Source: Clostridia bacterium (GTDB lineage: Bacteria; Bacillota_A; Clostridia; Oscillospirales; CAG-272). From it: DNA of 5,150 nt. The notes under the pieces were generated by a model. That model was not told where the DNA came from, did no database searches, and saw only the letters and a list, made by a program, of their open reading frames with translations. Shown here in pieces: positions 1 through 5,150 of the stretch. Location: assembly GCA_017472105.1 (NCBI GenBank), contig JAFUQY010000327.1, positions 1 through 5,150 of the forward strand. The letters run 5' to 3'. The translations under genes and the position numbers were made by a program. Position 1 is the first letter of the stretch. Each line of letters begins with the position of its first letter.

Positions 1-985
1 AGTGATACCCGGTCCGAACACAGATGCCGCCAGAATTCAGATACGCTCCGATCTCGGAGGGCGTGTGGCTGTCCATCGTCAAGGATACCACATTGCCGGT
101 GCAGTCCCCGTGGTACACGAGATCCGGCAGCCGCTCCAGGAGAAGTGACGCAAGCATGCATCCGCGCTCGTGAACCGCATCGATCCCGTATTCCGTCACC
201 CATCGGATTCCCTCGCAGAGTCCGGCAATCGCAGGCAGCGGAAGGGTTCCCGGCTCCATGCGCTCCGGCAGAAGGGACGGCATTTCCTCGTCCAGCGAGT
301 GAATTCCGGCGCCGCCCTCGAGGATTGTGCGGTATTGTGCGTCCGGTGACGAGATGAGAAGTCCCACGCCCATCGGTCCCATCAGCCCCTTGTGTCCCGG
401 CATGTACAGCGCGGTGATCCCCATCGACGCCATGTCAATCGGGAGATGCCCGGCACTCTGTGACGCGTCGACGATGAACGGGATCCCGAGACTGCGGCTG
501 AACGCTCCGATTTCCGTGACCGGCAGGACTTTTGAGCAAACGTTCGACTGGTGCGTCGCGATGATGAGCCCCGTTTCCGGACGCAGGAGAGCGCGGATGG
601 ACGCAAGGATTTCCCTGTCATTCCCCGAGGCATCGTAGACATCCGCCGTACAGATTCCCGCCCGCACGAGAGACATCACCGGACGGTACGACGCATTGTG
701 CGCAAAGCTGTCGATGAGGATGTGGCATCCCGGTTTCGCCAGCCCCTTGATCGCCATGTTCAGCGCATGCGTGGCGTTGAGCGTGAAGCTGACCTGCTCC
801 GGCTCCGCTCCGAAGAGTTTTCCGGCGTCCGTGCGGCATTCATACACGATTTTCTCCGCCGATGAAGCCAGTCTGTGCGAGCCGCGTCCCGGATTTCCGC
901 CAGAATCCCGCATCACATCGCGCATTTTCCGCAGAACGGCGGGCGGTTTCGGGTACGTTGTCGCCGCGTTGTCGAAGTAGATCAT
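1..985 (-). CDS. Cysteine desulfurase family protein (class V aminotransferase fold), C-terminus cut by window edge
   Basis: This is a PLP-dependent fold-type I enzyme of the cysteine desulfurase-like class V aminotransferase group; the likely reaction is removal of S (or Se) from cysteine (or selenocysteine). The 328 visible residues begin MIYFDNAATT, the family N-terminus. Other family marks are: the PLP-stacking His96 in AHN; ATHQSN (143-148); Asp173 in VDASQSAG, which contacts the PLP ring nitrogen; the Schiff-base Lys199 in PGHKGLMGP; and EPGT (244-247). The last residues are GGICVRTGYH, after which the family has its catalytic Cys (normally HCAP); the window ends on the first base of that codon, a T, as a Cys codon needs. 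About 50 residues are probably missing. The start overlaps the upstream DUF3343 stop (ATGA) and has a GGGAGGG site 7 nt upstream, so translation is probably coupled. AHN in place of the usual EHN, and SNVCSK in place of SNVTG, suggest a divergent branch. The family call is firm; the substrate is not determined. Confidence 0.9.
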   Translation of the reverse strand, partial: MIYFDNAATTYPKPPAVLRKMRDVMRDSGGNPGRGSHRLASSAEKIVYECRTDAGKLFGAEPEQVSFTLNATHALNMAIKGLAKPGCHILIDSFAHNASYRPVMSLVRAGICTADVYDASGNDREILASIRALLRPETGLIIATHQSNVCSKVLPVTEIGAFSRSLGIPFIVDASQSAGHLPIDMASMGITALYMPGHKGLMGPMGVGLLISSPDAQYRTILEGGAGIHSLDEEMPSLLPERMEPGTLPLPAIAGLCEGIRWVTEYGIDAVHERGCMLASLLLERLPDLVYHGDCTGNVVSLTMDSHTPSEIGAYLNSGGICVRTGYH

Positions 986-1212
986 CCGCTCACCCTCCCG
1001 ATGATGTCGCCGTGCGCGATGTTCCGCCGTTCCAGCGTTTCCGTCAGCTTCACCGCGTCCGCGCAGTCCAGCATGAGCCCGAGCGAGCACCCGTGCCTCG
1101 TCAGCGAAGGATCAACCGACACAATCTGCGCGCGGATTTTCTCCGATGCCGCAATGCGCCGCGCTTTTTCCGCCGTAGTCTGACTTTTCATTGCAATGAT
1201 GCAGTCTGCCAT
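982..1212 (-). CDS. DUF3343 / putative Se/S carrier-like small protein
   Basis: This is a 76-aa protein beginning MADCIIAMKS. The layout fits DUF3343 (Pfam 'putative Se/S carrier-like'): a first beta strand (CIIAMKSQT); a helix rich in Ala, Lys and Arg (about residues 12-27); a strand ending in a Pro-containing segment (IVSVDPSLT, 30-38); then the conserved Gly-Cys in RHGCSLGLML with Cys42; and a second helix with a final strand. The family is about 70-85 aa, so this is full length. Cys42 is the candidate residue for carrying persulfide or selenide. The start at 1212 has an excellent AAAGGAGG site with a 6-nt spacer; a longer in-frame start at 1350 would cross the promoter region and is rejected. 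The stop overlaps the start of the desulfurase-like gene by ATGA. Family members are known to co-occur with such desulfurases and with YedF/SelD-type genes; the carrier role is inferred, not proven. Confidence 0.85.
   Translation of the reverse strand: MADCIIAMKSQTTAEKARRIAASEKIRAQIVSVDPSLTRHGCSLGLMLDCADAVKLTETLERRNIAHGDIIGRVSG
993..999 (-). promoter_or_regulatory. Ribosome binding site of the cysteine desulfurase-like gene
   Basis: GGGAGGG on the minus strand lies 7 nt before the ATG at 985. It sits inside the last codons of the DUF3343 gene, so it supports the overlapping start and suggests translational coupling. Confidence 0.7.
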
Positions 1213-1218
1213 TTTGTG

Positions 1219-1226
1219 CCTCCTTT
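1219..1226 (-). promoter_or_regulatory. Strong ribosome binding site of the DUF3343 gene
   Basis: AAAGGAGG on the minus strand, with spacer CACAAA (6 nt) before the ATG at 1212. It decides this start over the in-frame ATG at 1350. Confidence 0.88.
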
Positions 1227-1243
1227 CAAATGTGTTCGGAAGC

Positions 1244-1272
1244 AGTATATGCACCCGCGCGCGGATTGACAA
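1244..1272 (-). promoter_or_regulatory. Sigma-A-type promoter for the DUF3343-desulfurase operon
   Basis: On the minus strand the -35 is TTGTCA (1272-1267) and the -10 is TATACT (1249-1244), separated by exactly 17 bp. Each box departs from consensus at one position. Transcription would start near 1237, giving a leader of about 25 nt that contains the strong Shine-Dalgarno. The -35 overlaps that of the divergent promoter. Confidence 0.72.
1255..1264. promoter_or_regulatory. 10-bp perfect palindrome CCGCGCGCGG, possible operator
   Basis: This self-complementary GC block lies in the spacer of the minus-strand promoter and ends 1 bp before the -35 of the plus-strand promoter, in an otherwise AT-rich interval. 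A repressor or architectural protein bound here could affect both directions. The site is short and alternating CG is easy to reach by chance in GC-rich DNA, so its role is only a suggestion. Confidence 0.3.
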
Positions 1273-1294
1273 ACAGCGGAAGATGCAGTATAAT
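1266..1294 (+). promoter_or_regulatory. Consensus sigma-A promoter for the methyltransferase-HD-nucleotidyltransferase operon
   Basis: A perfect -35 TTGACA (1266-1271) and a perfect -10 TATAAT (1289-1294) are separated by 17 bp. The predicted transcription start is near 1301, giving a leader of about 39 nt before the ATG at 1340. The region after the -10 is very AT-rich (1289-1309). No other plausible promoter is seen for the three plus-strand genes, which have gaps of only 1-2 nt. Confidence 0.85.
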
Positions 1295-1330
1295 ATAGAA
1301 TAATATAAGGAAGAAAAAAGTTTATCGGAC

Positions 1331-1336
1331 GGGTGG
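1331..1336 (+). promoter_or_regulatory. Weak, close ribosome binding site of the RNA methyltransferase fusion gene
   Basis: GGGTGG lies only 3 nt before the ATG at 1340. It is a poor match to AGGAGG and unusually close. A better purine run (AAGGAAG, about 1307-1313) is more than 25 nt upstream, too far to serve this start. The strong promoter followed by weak initiation suggests modest protein output or leader-based control. Confidence 0.4.
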
Positions 1337-1339
1337 AAA

Positions 1340-3076
1340 ATGGAAATCAACGGAATTTATCGGATAACGGTCACCGATGTGAACGAGGACGGCGCGGGAT
1401 TTTGCCGGATTGACGGAATGGCGGTGTTTGTGCCGGGACTTCTCGCGGGCGAGTCGGCGGAGGTTCGGATTGTGTCGGCGGAAAAGAATTACGCCATCGG
1501 CGAATGCGTGCGTCGGCTGAACGATTCTCCCGAGCGGATCACCCCGGTCTGCCCGTCATCGGAGGTCTGCGGCGGATGCACCCTCGCGCATGTGACGTTC
1601 GAAGAGGAGAACCGCATCAAGCAGAACAGCGTGAAATCCGCTTTCCGCCGCGCCGGACTTCCCTTCGGTCTTGTGGAAGAAACGGTTCACGGCGAAAAAC
1701 GGTGCGGCTACCGGAACAAGCTCGGCGTGCACGCGTCGGATGACGGCTTCGGACTGTACCGCCACGGCACAAACGACGTCGTTCCCTTTGCCGGATGCGC
1801 GATCTGCCCGGACGTGATGAGCAGGATTGTGCAGTTCACCAACGAAAACCGGCATCTTCTCCCGGACTGCGGCGGCATTTTCGTACGCACGGTGAGCGGC
1901 GGTGACGTGACGGTTTCCGCTGACTGCGCCGGCAATCTCACGGGTTACCGGAATGCCTTGAAGAATGCGTTTCCCGAGGTGCGTGACGTGGTTTCCACCC
2001 GAGGAGCAAACGGCGTCATCCGCGATGAGATGGGCGGCATCACGATGGAATTCTCCACGGAAGCGTTCCGTCAGGTCAATGCTGAGGCGTTTGCGCTTCT
2101 TTTGGAACTGGTGCACGGCATGGCGGGAGCGAAATCCTTCCGGTACGCGGCTGACCTCTACTGCGGCTCCGGGATCATCGGGCTGACGCTGGCAAAACGC
2201 TTTCCCGGCGCGAAATTCTACGGAATTGAAATCAACTCCGACGCCATCCGCGACGCAAAGGCAAACGCGGCATCGAACGGCATCGGAAATATCCGGTTTT
2301 TCTGCGGCGACGCGGCGTCCTTCAAGGAAAAAATCCCGAAAAAGGAGCTGCCGGAGCTGGTTGTCGTCGATCCGCCGCGCGCAGGACTGTCCAATCCCAT
2401 GCGGAAAGGTCTGCTGACGCTCCGTGCGGACACGGTCATCTACGTCTCCTGCAACCCGCAGACGCTCGCGCGGGACGTGAAATCACTCTCCGACGAGTAC
2501 GACGTGAAGCGGATTGTGCCCGTGAACATGTTCCCGATGACGCGCCACTGCGAATGCGTGGTTCTGCTCGAGCGGAAGAACGAAAAGCTCCGCCGATTCC
2601 TTGCCAACGCACGCCTGCTTGCGGAAATGCACATCACGCCGCTCCTGTACGGCTCGCTCGGGCTGGAACTGCTGACGCACGAACCGCTCGGAGCGGACGA
2701 CATTGACATTCTGATCCCGGAAGTGTTCCTCACGGAGCGGTGGGATGAGTTCTGCGGCATGCTTGAAAAAAACGGCTGCACCCTGACCGATGCGCACGAG
2801 CACACCTTTACAAAAGACGGCGTTGAGTATTCCTACGCGAAGATCGAGGAGCTTGAAGCTTTTGCCGGAATTTCAACGGCTGACATCGCGGAGACGGAGA
2901 TGGATCGGACGAAGTTCGGACTGCTGTCGCTTGAGCAGTACCTTGCCGTCTACCGCGCGTCGTCGCAGGACGGATACCGGATCCACACAAGACAAAAGAA
3001 GGATTTTGACAAAATCGCCCTGATTGAGCGGAAACTCAGGGAAAACGACGCGAAATCCGCACCGGAAAGGAAATAA
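1340..3076 (+). CDS. rlmD: TrmA/RlmD-family uracil-C5 RNA methyltransferase with a C-terminal nucleotidyltransferase-like domain (fusion)
   Basis: The 578-aa protein has two parts. Residues 1-410 form a complete 23S rRNA/tRNA m5U methyltransferase: an N-terminal TRAM domain (about 1-57); [4Fe-4S] ligands Cys71, Cys77, Cys80 (C-X5-CGGC) and Cys156 (CP motif); FRQVN (243-247); the SAM motif DLYCGSGIIG (272-281); DPPRAG (344-349); nucleophile Cys371 in SCNP; and the C-terminal base Glu405 in HCEC. By family it would use SAM to methylate a uridine such as U1939 (or U747) of 23S rRNA; which one cannot be read here. Residues about 415-570 are extra and resemble a pol-beta-type nucleotidyltransferase: YGSLGLE (437-443) followed by DDIDILIP (453-460), a GS-x14-DxD pattern, with Glu496 a possible third carboxylate. 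The family normally ends near 400-460 aa, so the tail is a genuine extension. The frame runs through without an internal stop. It is the first gene of a three-gene operon. The start is fixed by the TRAM domain, though its Shine-Dalgarno is weak. The gene symbol reflects the methyltransferase part only. Confidence 0.9.
   Translation: MEINGIYRITVTDVNEDGAGFCRIDGMAVFVPGLLAGESAEVRIVSAEKNYAIGECVRRLNDSPERITPVCPSSEVCGGCTLAHVTFEEENRIKQNSVKSAFRRAGLPFGLVEETVHGEKRCGYRNKLGVHASDDGFGLYRHGTNDVVPFAGCAICPDVMSRIVQFTNENRHLLPDCGGIFVRTVSGGDVTVSADCAGNLTGYRNALKNAFPEVRDVVSTRGANGVIRDEMGGITMEFSTEAFRQVNAEAFALLLELVHGMAGAKSFRYAADLYCGSGIIGLTLAKRFPGAKFYGIEINSDAIRDAKANAASNGIGNIRFFCGDAASFKEKIPKKELPELVVVDPPRAGLSNPMRKGLLTLRADTVIYVSCNPQTLARDVKSLSDEYDVKRIVPVNMFPMTRHCECVVLLERKNEKLRRFLANARLLAEMHITPLLYGSLGLELLTHEPLGADDIDILIPEVFLTERWDEFCGMLEKNGCTLTDAHEHTFTKDGVEYSYAKIEELEAFAGISTADIAETEMDRTKFGLLSLEQYLAVYRASSQDGYRIHTRQKKDFDKIALIERKLRENDAKSAPERK
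3066..3071 (+). promoter_or_regulatory. Ribosome binding site of the HD-domain gene
   Basis: AAAGGA with spacer AATAAA (6 nt) before the ATG at 3078. It lies in the last codons of the upstream gene and decides this start over the in-frame ATG at 3024, which has no such site and would overlap the upstream gene by more than 50 nt. Confidence 0.75.
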
Positions 3077-3077
3077 A

Positions 3078-3788
3078 ATGGCATATACACAACTGTCAGA
3101 CCGGATCCGCGCCATTCTTGCGGCATGCAGACCGGGAAAGAATCCGGTGAACGCGGCGCTTGATCTGATTGAAAAGATATTCGAACCGTATCAAACCCGC
3201 GCGGACATGACCTACCGGTACGAGCATTCCCTGCGCACCGGAATCCGCGGACGTGAGATTGCCGACGGCGAGGGCTGGACGTGGGAACCGTTGGTGATCG
3301 CCTGTCTTTTGCACGATACCGGGTACGCCGAATGCACCGAACAGGCGGATTTCCGGATTCATCAGGAGATCAGCGCGGAGATTGCGGAGATTTTCCTCGC
3401 CAATATCGGGTACGATCCCGAACAGTCCCGGCGGATCCGGTGCGCGGTGTTCCTGCACAATCTGTGGGACAGGCTCCCGGATGACGCCGCTCCGTTTGAG
3501 CTGAGCGTGCGGGATGCGGATGACCTCGACCGGTTCGACGCACTGCGGATTTACAAAAAGGGCGCGTCGATGATGGGTGACTCCTGTGCGGCGGAAATTG
3601 CGGACATGTGCCGGAGTCAGCTCGATGAAATTGAGTCGCACCGGAGCCGTCCCTGTGCCACACCGACCGCGCAGAAGCTGTGGAACGATCAGCTCGCCTT
3701 CCGGGAGAGATATTTCCGGGACCTGCTCGACGAAATGGACAAAACCGCCGGCTGTATGCGGTATTTTACGGAAAAAAACGAGGTATAA
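3078..3788 (+). CDS. HD-domain metal-dependent phosphohydrolase of unknown substrate
   Basis: The 236-aa soluble protein has an HD-domain fold. The metal-binding pattern is visible in order: His50 (YEHSLRTG), the His79-Asp80 doublet (LLHDTGY), His95 (HQEIS), His127 (FLHN) and acidic residues in RDADDLDRFD (Asp146, Asp148, Asp149, Asp151). Enzymes of this superfamily hydrolyse phosphomonoester, phosphodiester or nucleotide phosphate bonds; the substrate cannot be read from the sequence. No signal peptide, membrane segment or RelA-type synthetase domain is seen. The C-terminal 70 residues are helical and charged (DQLAFRERYFRDLLDEM) and may be a lid or dimer element. It starts 1 nt after the stop of the methyltransferase fusion and ends 2 nt before the next gene, so it is almost certainly co-transcribed and may act on a nucleotide or nucleotidylated product of its two nucleotidyltransferase neighbours; that link is inference. 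Confidence 0.87.
   Translation: MAYTQLSDRIRAILAACRPGKNPVNAALDLIEKIFEPYQTRADMTYRYEHSLRTGIRGREIADGEGWTWEPLVIACLLHDTGYAECTEQADFRIHQEISAEIAEIFLANIGYDPEQSRRIRCAVFLHNLWDRLPDDAAPFELSVRDADDLDRFDALRIYKKGASMMGDSCAAEIADMCRSQLDEIESHRSRPCATPTAQKLWNDQLAFRERYFRDLLDEMDKTAGCMRYFTEKNEV
3780..3784 (+). promoter_or_regulatory. Ribosome binding site of the nucleotidyltransferase-methyltransferase gene
   Basis: GAGGT with spacer ATAATC (6 nt) before the ATG at 3791. It overlaps the last codons of the HD gene, as expected for tightly packed operon genes. Confidence 0.7.
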
Positions 3789-3790
3789 TC

Positions 3791-5150
3791 ATGCCATACA
3801 CCAATCTTCTCAACGAATTCACCGCCATGGCGCAGGATGTGCTCGGCTCCCGGCTGACCGGGGTTTACCTGCACGGCTCCGCGGTCATGGACTGCTTCAA
3901 TCCCGTCACGAGCGATCTCGACCTGATCGTGGTCATCGACGGGGAGATCATCGACGCCGAAAAGCGGGACTTCATCCGCGAAACCGTACGCATGAACGCA
4001 TCCGCGCCCGAAAAAGGCATCGAGATGAGCGTGGTTCAGCTGTCCGCCTGCCGGAAGTTCATGCATCCCGCGCCGTATGAACTGCATTTTTCGCCGTCCC
4101 ATCTCGATCTGTGGAACCGCGATCCCGAGGAATACCTCCGCAAACTTCACGGCACTGACCCCGATCTTGCGGCGCATTTTACAGTCATCCGCAGATACGG
4201 ACGGGTGCTGACCGGTGCGCCGATTGACGACGTGTTCGGAGATGTGCCGCGCGAGGACTACATTGCCTCGATTCTCTTCGATGTTGAGAACGCGTACGCG
4301 GACATTCTCGTGCATCCGACGTACATGACGCTCAATCTCTGCCGCGTGCTGGCGTATCTGCGCGACGGTGAGGTGCTCTCGAAGAAATCCGGCGGCGAAT
4401 GGGGACTGAAATTCCTGCCCGTGCGGTTCCGTCCTCTGCTCGAAGCGGCGCTTGACGATTATACAAACAACACCGCATACGACGTTCCGCAGTCGCTCGC
4501 GTGCGATTTCGCGGGTCACATGATGATGCAGATCGACCGGGAGACGAACGAGTGCAGGTTCCCGGCTCCGGCTGACCCGATTCTCGAGGACATGAGCGGA
4601 TTTTTCGAGAAGCGCGTGGAAGGCTACGATGAGCACATGATCGCGAACGTCGAAGGATGCCGCGAAGGTTACCCGCTGATGGCGTCCCTTGTACCCGACG
4701 GAGCGGAATCCCTTCTCGATCTCGGATGCGGCACGGGACTGGAGCTTGACGAAATTTTCCGGCTTCATCCCGATCTGTCCGTGACCGCGGTTGATCTCTG
4801 CCCGGCGATGCTCGAAAAACTGCGCGGCAAACACCCGGACAAGGCAATGAACCTCATCTGCGGCGACTATTTCACGGCGGATTTCGGCTCGGGTTACGAC
4901 TGTGCCGTGTCGTTTGAGACGATGCACCACTTCACGCCGGAGAAAAAAGCCGGGCTGTACCGGAAAATCGCGGACGCACTGACGCCGGACGGATGCTACA
5001 TCGAGTGCGATTACATGGTCGACACGCAGGCACAGGAGGATCACTGGTTCGCGGAAAACCGGCGCATCCGTGCATTGCAGAACATCCCCGAGGACGCGTT
5101 CTTCCACTTTGACACCCCGTGCACGATGGAAAATCAGCGGCAGCTCCTGC
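3791..5150 (+). CDS. AadA-like aminoglycoside nucleotidyltransferase fused to a class I SAM-dependent methyltransferase, C-terminus cut by window edge
   Basis: The open frame gives 453 residues with no stop before the edge. Residues 1-250 resemble a whole AadA/ANT(9)-type enzyme, which transfers AMP to a hydroxyl of spectinomycin or streptomycin: YLHGSAV (26-32), then SDLDLIVV with Asp42 and Asp44, the candidate base Glu78 in GIEMSVV, and the helical C-terminal domain of that family (PREDY 153-157; TLNLCRVLAYLRDGE 180-194; EWGLKFLP 203-210). Residues about 265-453 are a class I methyltransferase: a cap helix FFEKRVEGYDEHM (271-283), motif I LLDLGCGTG (308-316), acidic Asp335 in AVDLCP ending beta-2, GDYF (358-361), and the SFETMHHF (374-381) and YIECDYM (403-409) strands. 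Only a few residues, if any, of the core fold are missing. An internal ATG at 4592 at the domain junction has GAGGA only 1 nt upstream, a poor spacing for a separate start. The gene follows the HD gene by 2 nt. The acceptor of AMP and of methyl, and whether it gives resistance, are unknown; both active sites look intact. Confidence 0.87.
   Translation, partial: MPYTNLLNEFTAMAQDVLGSRLTGVYLHGSAVMDCFNPVTSDLDLIVVIDGEIIDAEKRDFIRETVRMNASAPEKGIEMSVVQLSACRKFMHPAPYELHFSPSHLDLWNRDPEEYLRKLHGTDPDLAAHFTVIRRYGRVLTGAPIDDVFGDVPREDYIASILFDVENAYADILVHPTYMTLNLCRVLAYLRDGEVLSKKSGGEWGLKFLPVRFRPLLEAALDDYTNNTAYDVPQSLACDFAGHMMMQIDRETNECRFPAPADPILEDMSGFFEKRVEGYDEHMIANVEGCREGYPLMASLVPDGAESLLDLGCGTGLELDEIFRLHPDLSVTAVDLCPAMLEKLRGKHPDKAMNLICGDYFTADFGSGYDCAVSFETMHHFTPEKKAGLYRKIADALTPDGCYIECDYMVDTQAQEDHWFAENRRIRALQNIPEDAFFHFDTPCTMENQRQLL

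Noticed and set aside
145..1269. Several plus-strand frames of 60-135 codons in the left block
   Set aside because: All lie antisense to the desulfurase-like and DUF3343 genes and give Arg/Pro/Ser-rich translations without motifs.
982..1350. A longer 122-aa version of the DUF3343 protein starting at 1350
   Set aside because: The extra 46 residues would span the promoter region and are unlike the family. The start at 1212 has a near-perfect ribosome binding site.
1556..2116. A 186-codon minus-strand frame inside the RNA methyltransferase
   Set aside because: It is antisense to the iron-sulfur and central domains of the methyltransferase and shows no conserved motif of its own.
2627..3076. 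A separate nucleotidyltransferase gene starting at the internal ATG 2627
   Set aside because: No ribosome binding site precedes it, and the methyltransferase frame runs through without a stop, so a fusion is the simpler reading.
3024..3077. An upstream start for the HD-domain protein adding 18 residues
   Set aside because: It overlaps the upstream gene by 53 nt and lacks a Shine-Dalgarno; the ATG at 3078 has AAAGGA at 6 nt.
3096..3641. A 181-codon minus-strand frame over the HD-domain gene
   Set aside because: It is a shadow of the HD gene, whose metal-binding residues are clearly on the plus strand.
3784..3789. TATAAT just before the AadA-methyltransferase gene as an internal -10 box
   Set aside because: No -35-like hexamer is found 17 bp upstream (GTATTT), and the transcript would start inside the gene, after its ATG.
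3689..5107. A 472-codon open frame on the minus strand across most of the AadA-methyltransferase gene
   Set aside because: It is antisense to a gene with clear conserved motifs in both domains. Its translation is rich in Arg, His and Val with no recognisable family, as expected for an antisense shadow in GC-rich DNA.

Overview
The window looks like chromosomal DNA of a Gram-positive anaerobe, most likely one of the Clostridia (Oscillospirales-like). The evidence is indirect. Shine-Dalgarno sites are of the AGGAGG type, and the two promoters are near-consensus sigma-A/sigma-70 in form. A DUF3343 (Se/S-carrier-like) protein sits beside a class V aminotransferase of the 'cysteine desulfurase family' type, a pairing mostly seen in Firmicutes. 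The GC content is moderately high (upper 50s by eye), which also explains the many long antisense shadow frames. No tRNA, rRNA, mobile element, CRISPR array or terminator is visible.

Left block, minus strand (1-1212): a 76-aa DUF3343 protein is followed by a cysteine-desulfurase-like PLP enzyme that starts inside the DUF3343 stop codon (ATGA overlap). The window edge truncates the enzyme exactly where its catalytic cysteine is expected. Together they look like a sulfur or selenium mobilisation/carrier module.

Centre (1213-1339): this is the only real intergenic region. It holds two back-to-back promoters, each with a 17-bp spacer. Their -35 boxes overlap by five bases, and a perfect 10-bp palindrome (CCGCGCGCGG) abuts them. 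Initiation in the two directions should be mutually exclusive or co-regulated.

Right block, plus strand (1340-5150+): three genes are packed with 1-2 nt gaps. (i) A TrmA/RlmD-type uracil-C5 RNA methyltransferase has a pol-beta-like nucleotidyltransferase domain fused to its C-terminus. (ii) A 236-aa HD-domain metal-dependent phosphohydrolase follows. (iii) An AadA-like aminoglycoside nucleotidyltransferase is fused to a class I SAM methyltransferase and runs off the right edge. The striking point is the mirror-image architecture: methyltransferase-nucleotidyltransferase, HD hydrolase, nucleotidyltransferase-methyltransferase. Gene (i) carries the hallmarks of a working rRNA/tRNA m5U methyltransferase. 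The joint function of the set is unknown. Ribosome-directed antibiotic tolerance, or a small-molecule nucleotidylation/de-nucleotidylation pathway, are guesses only.
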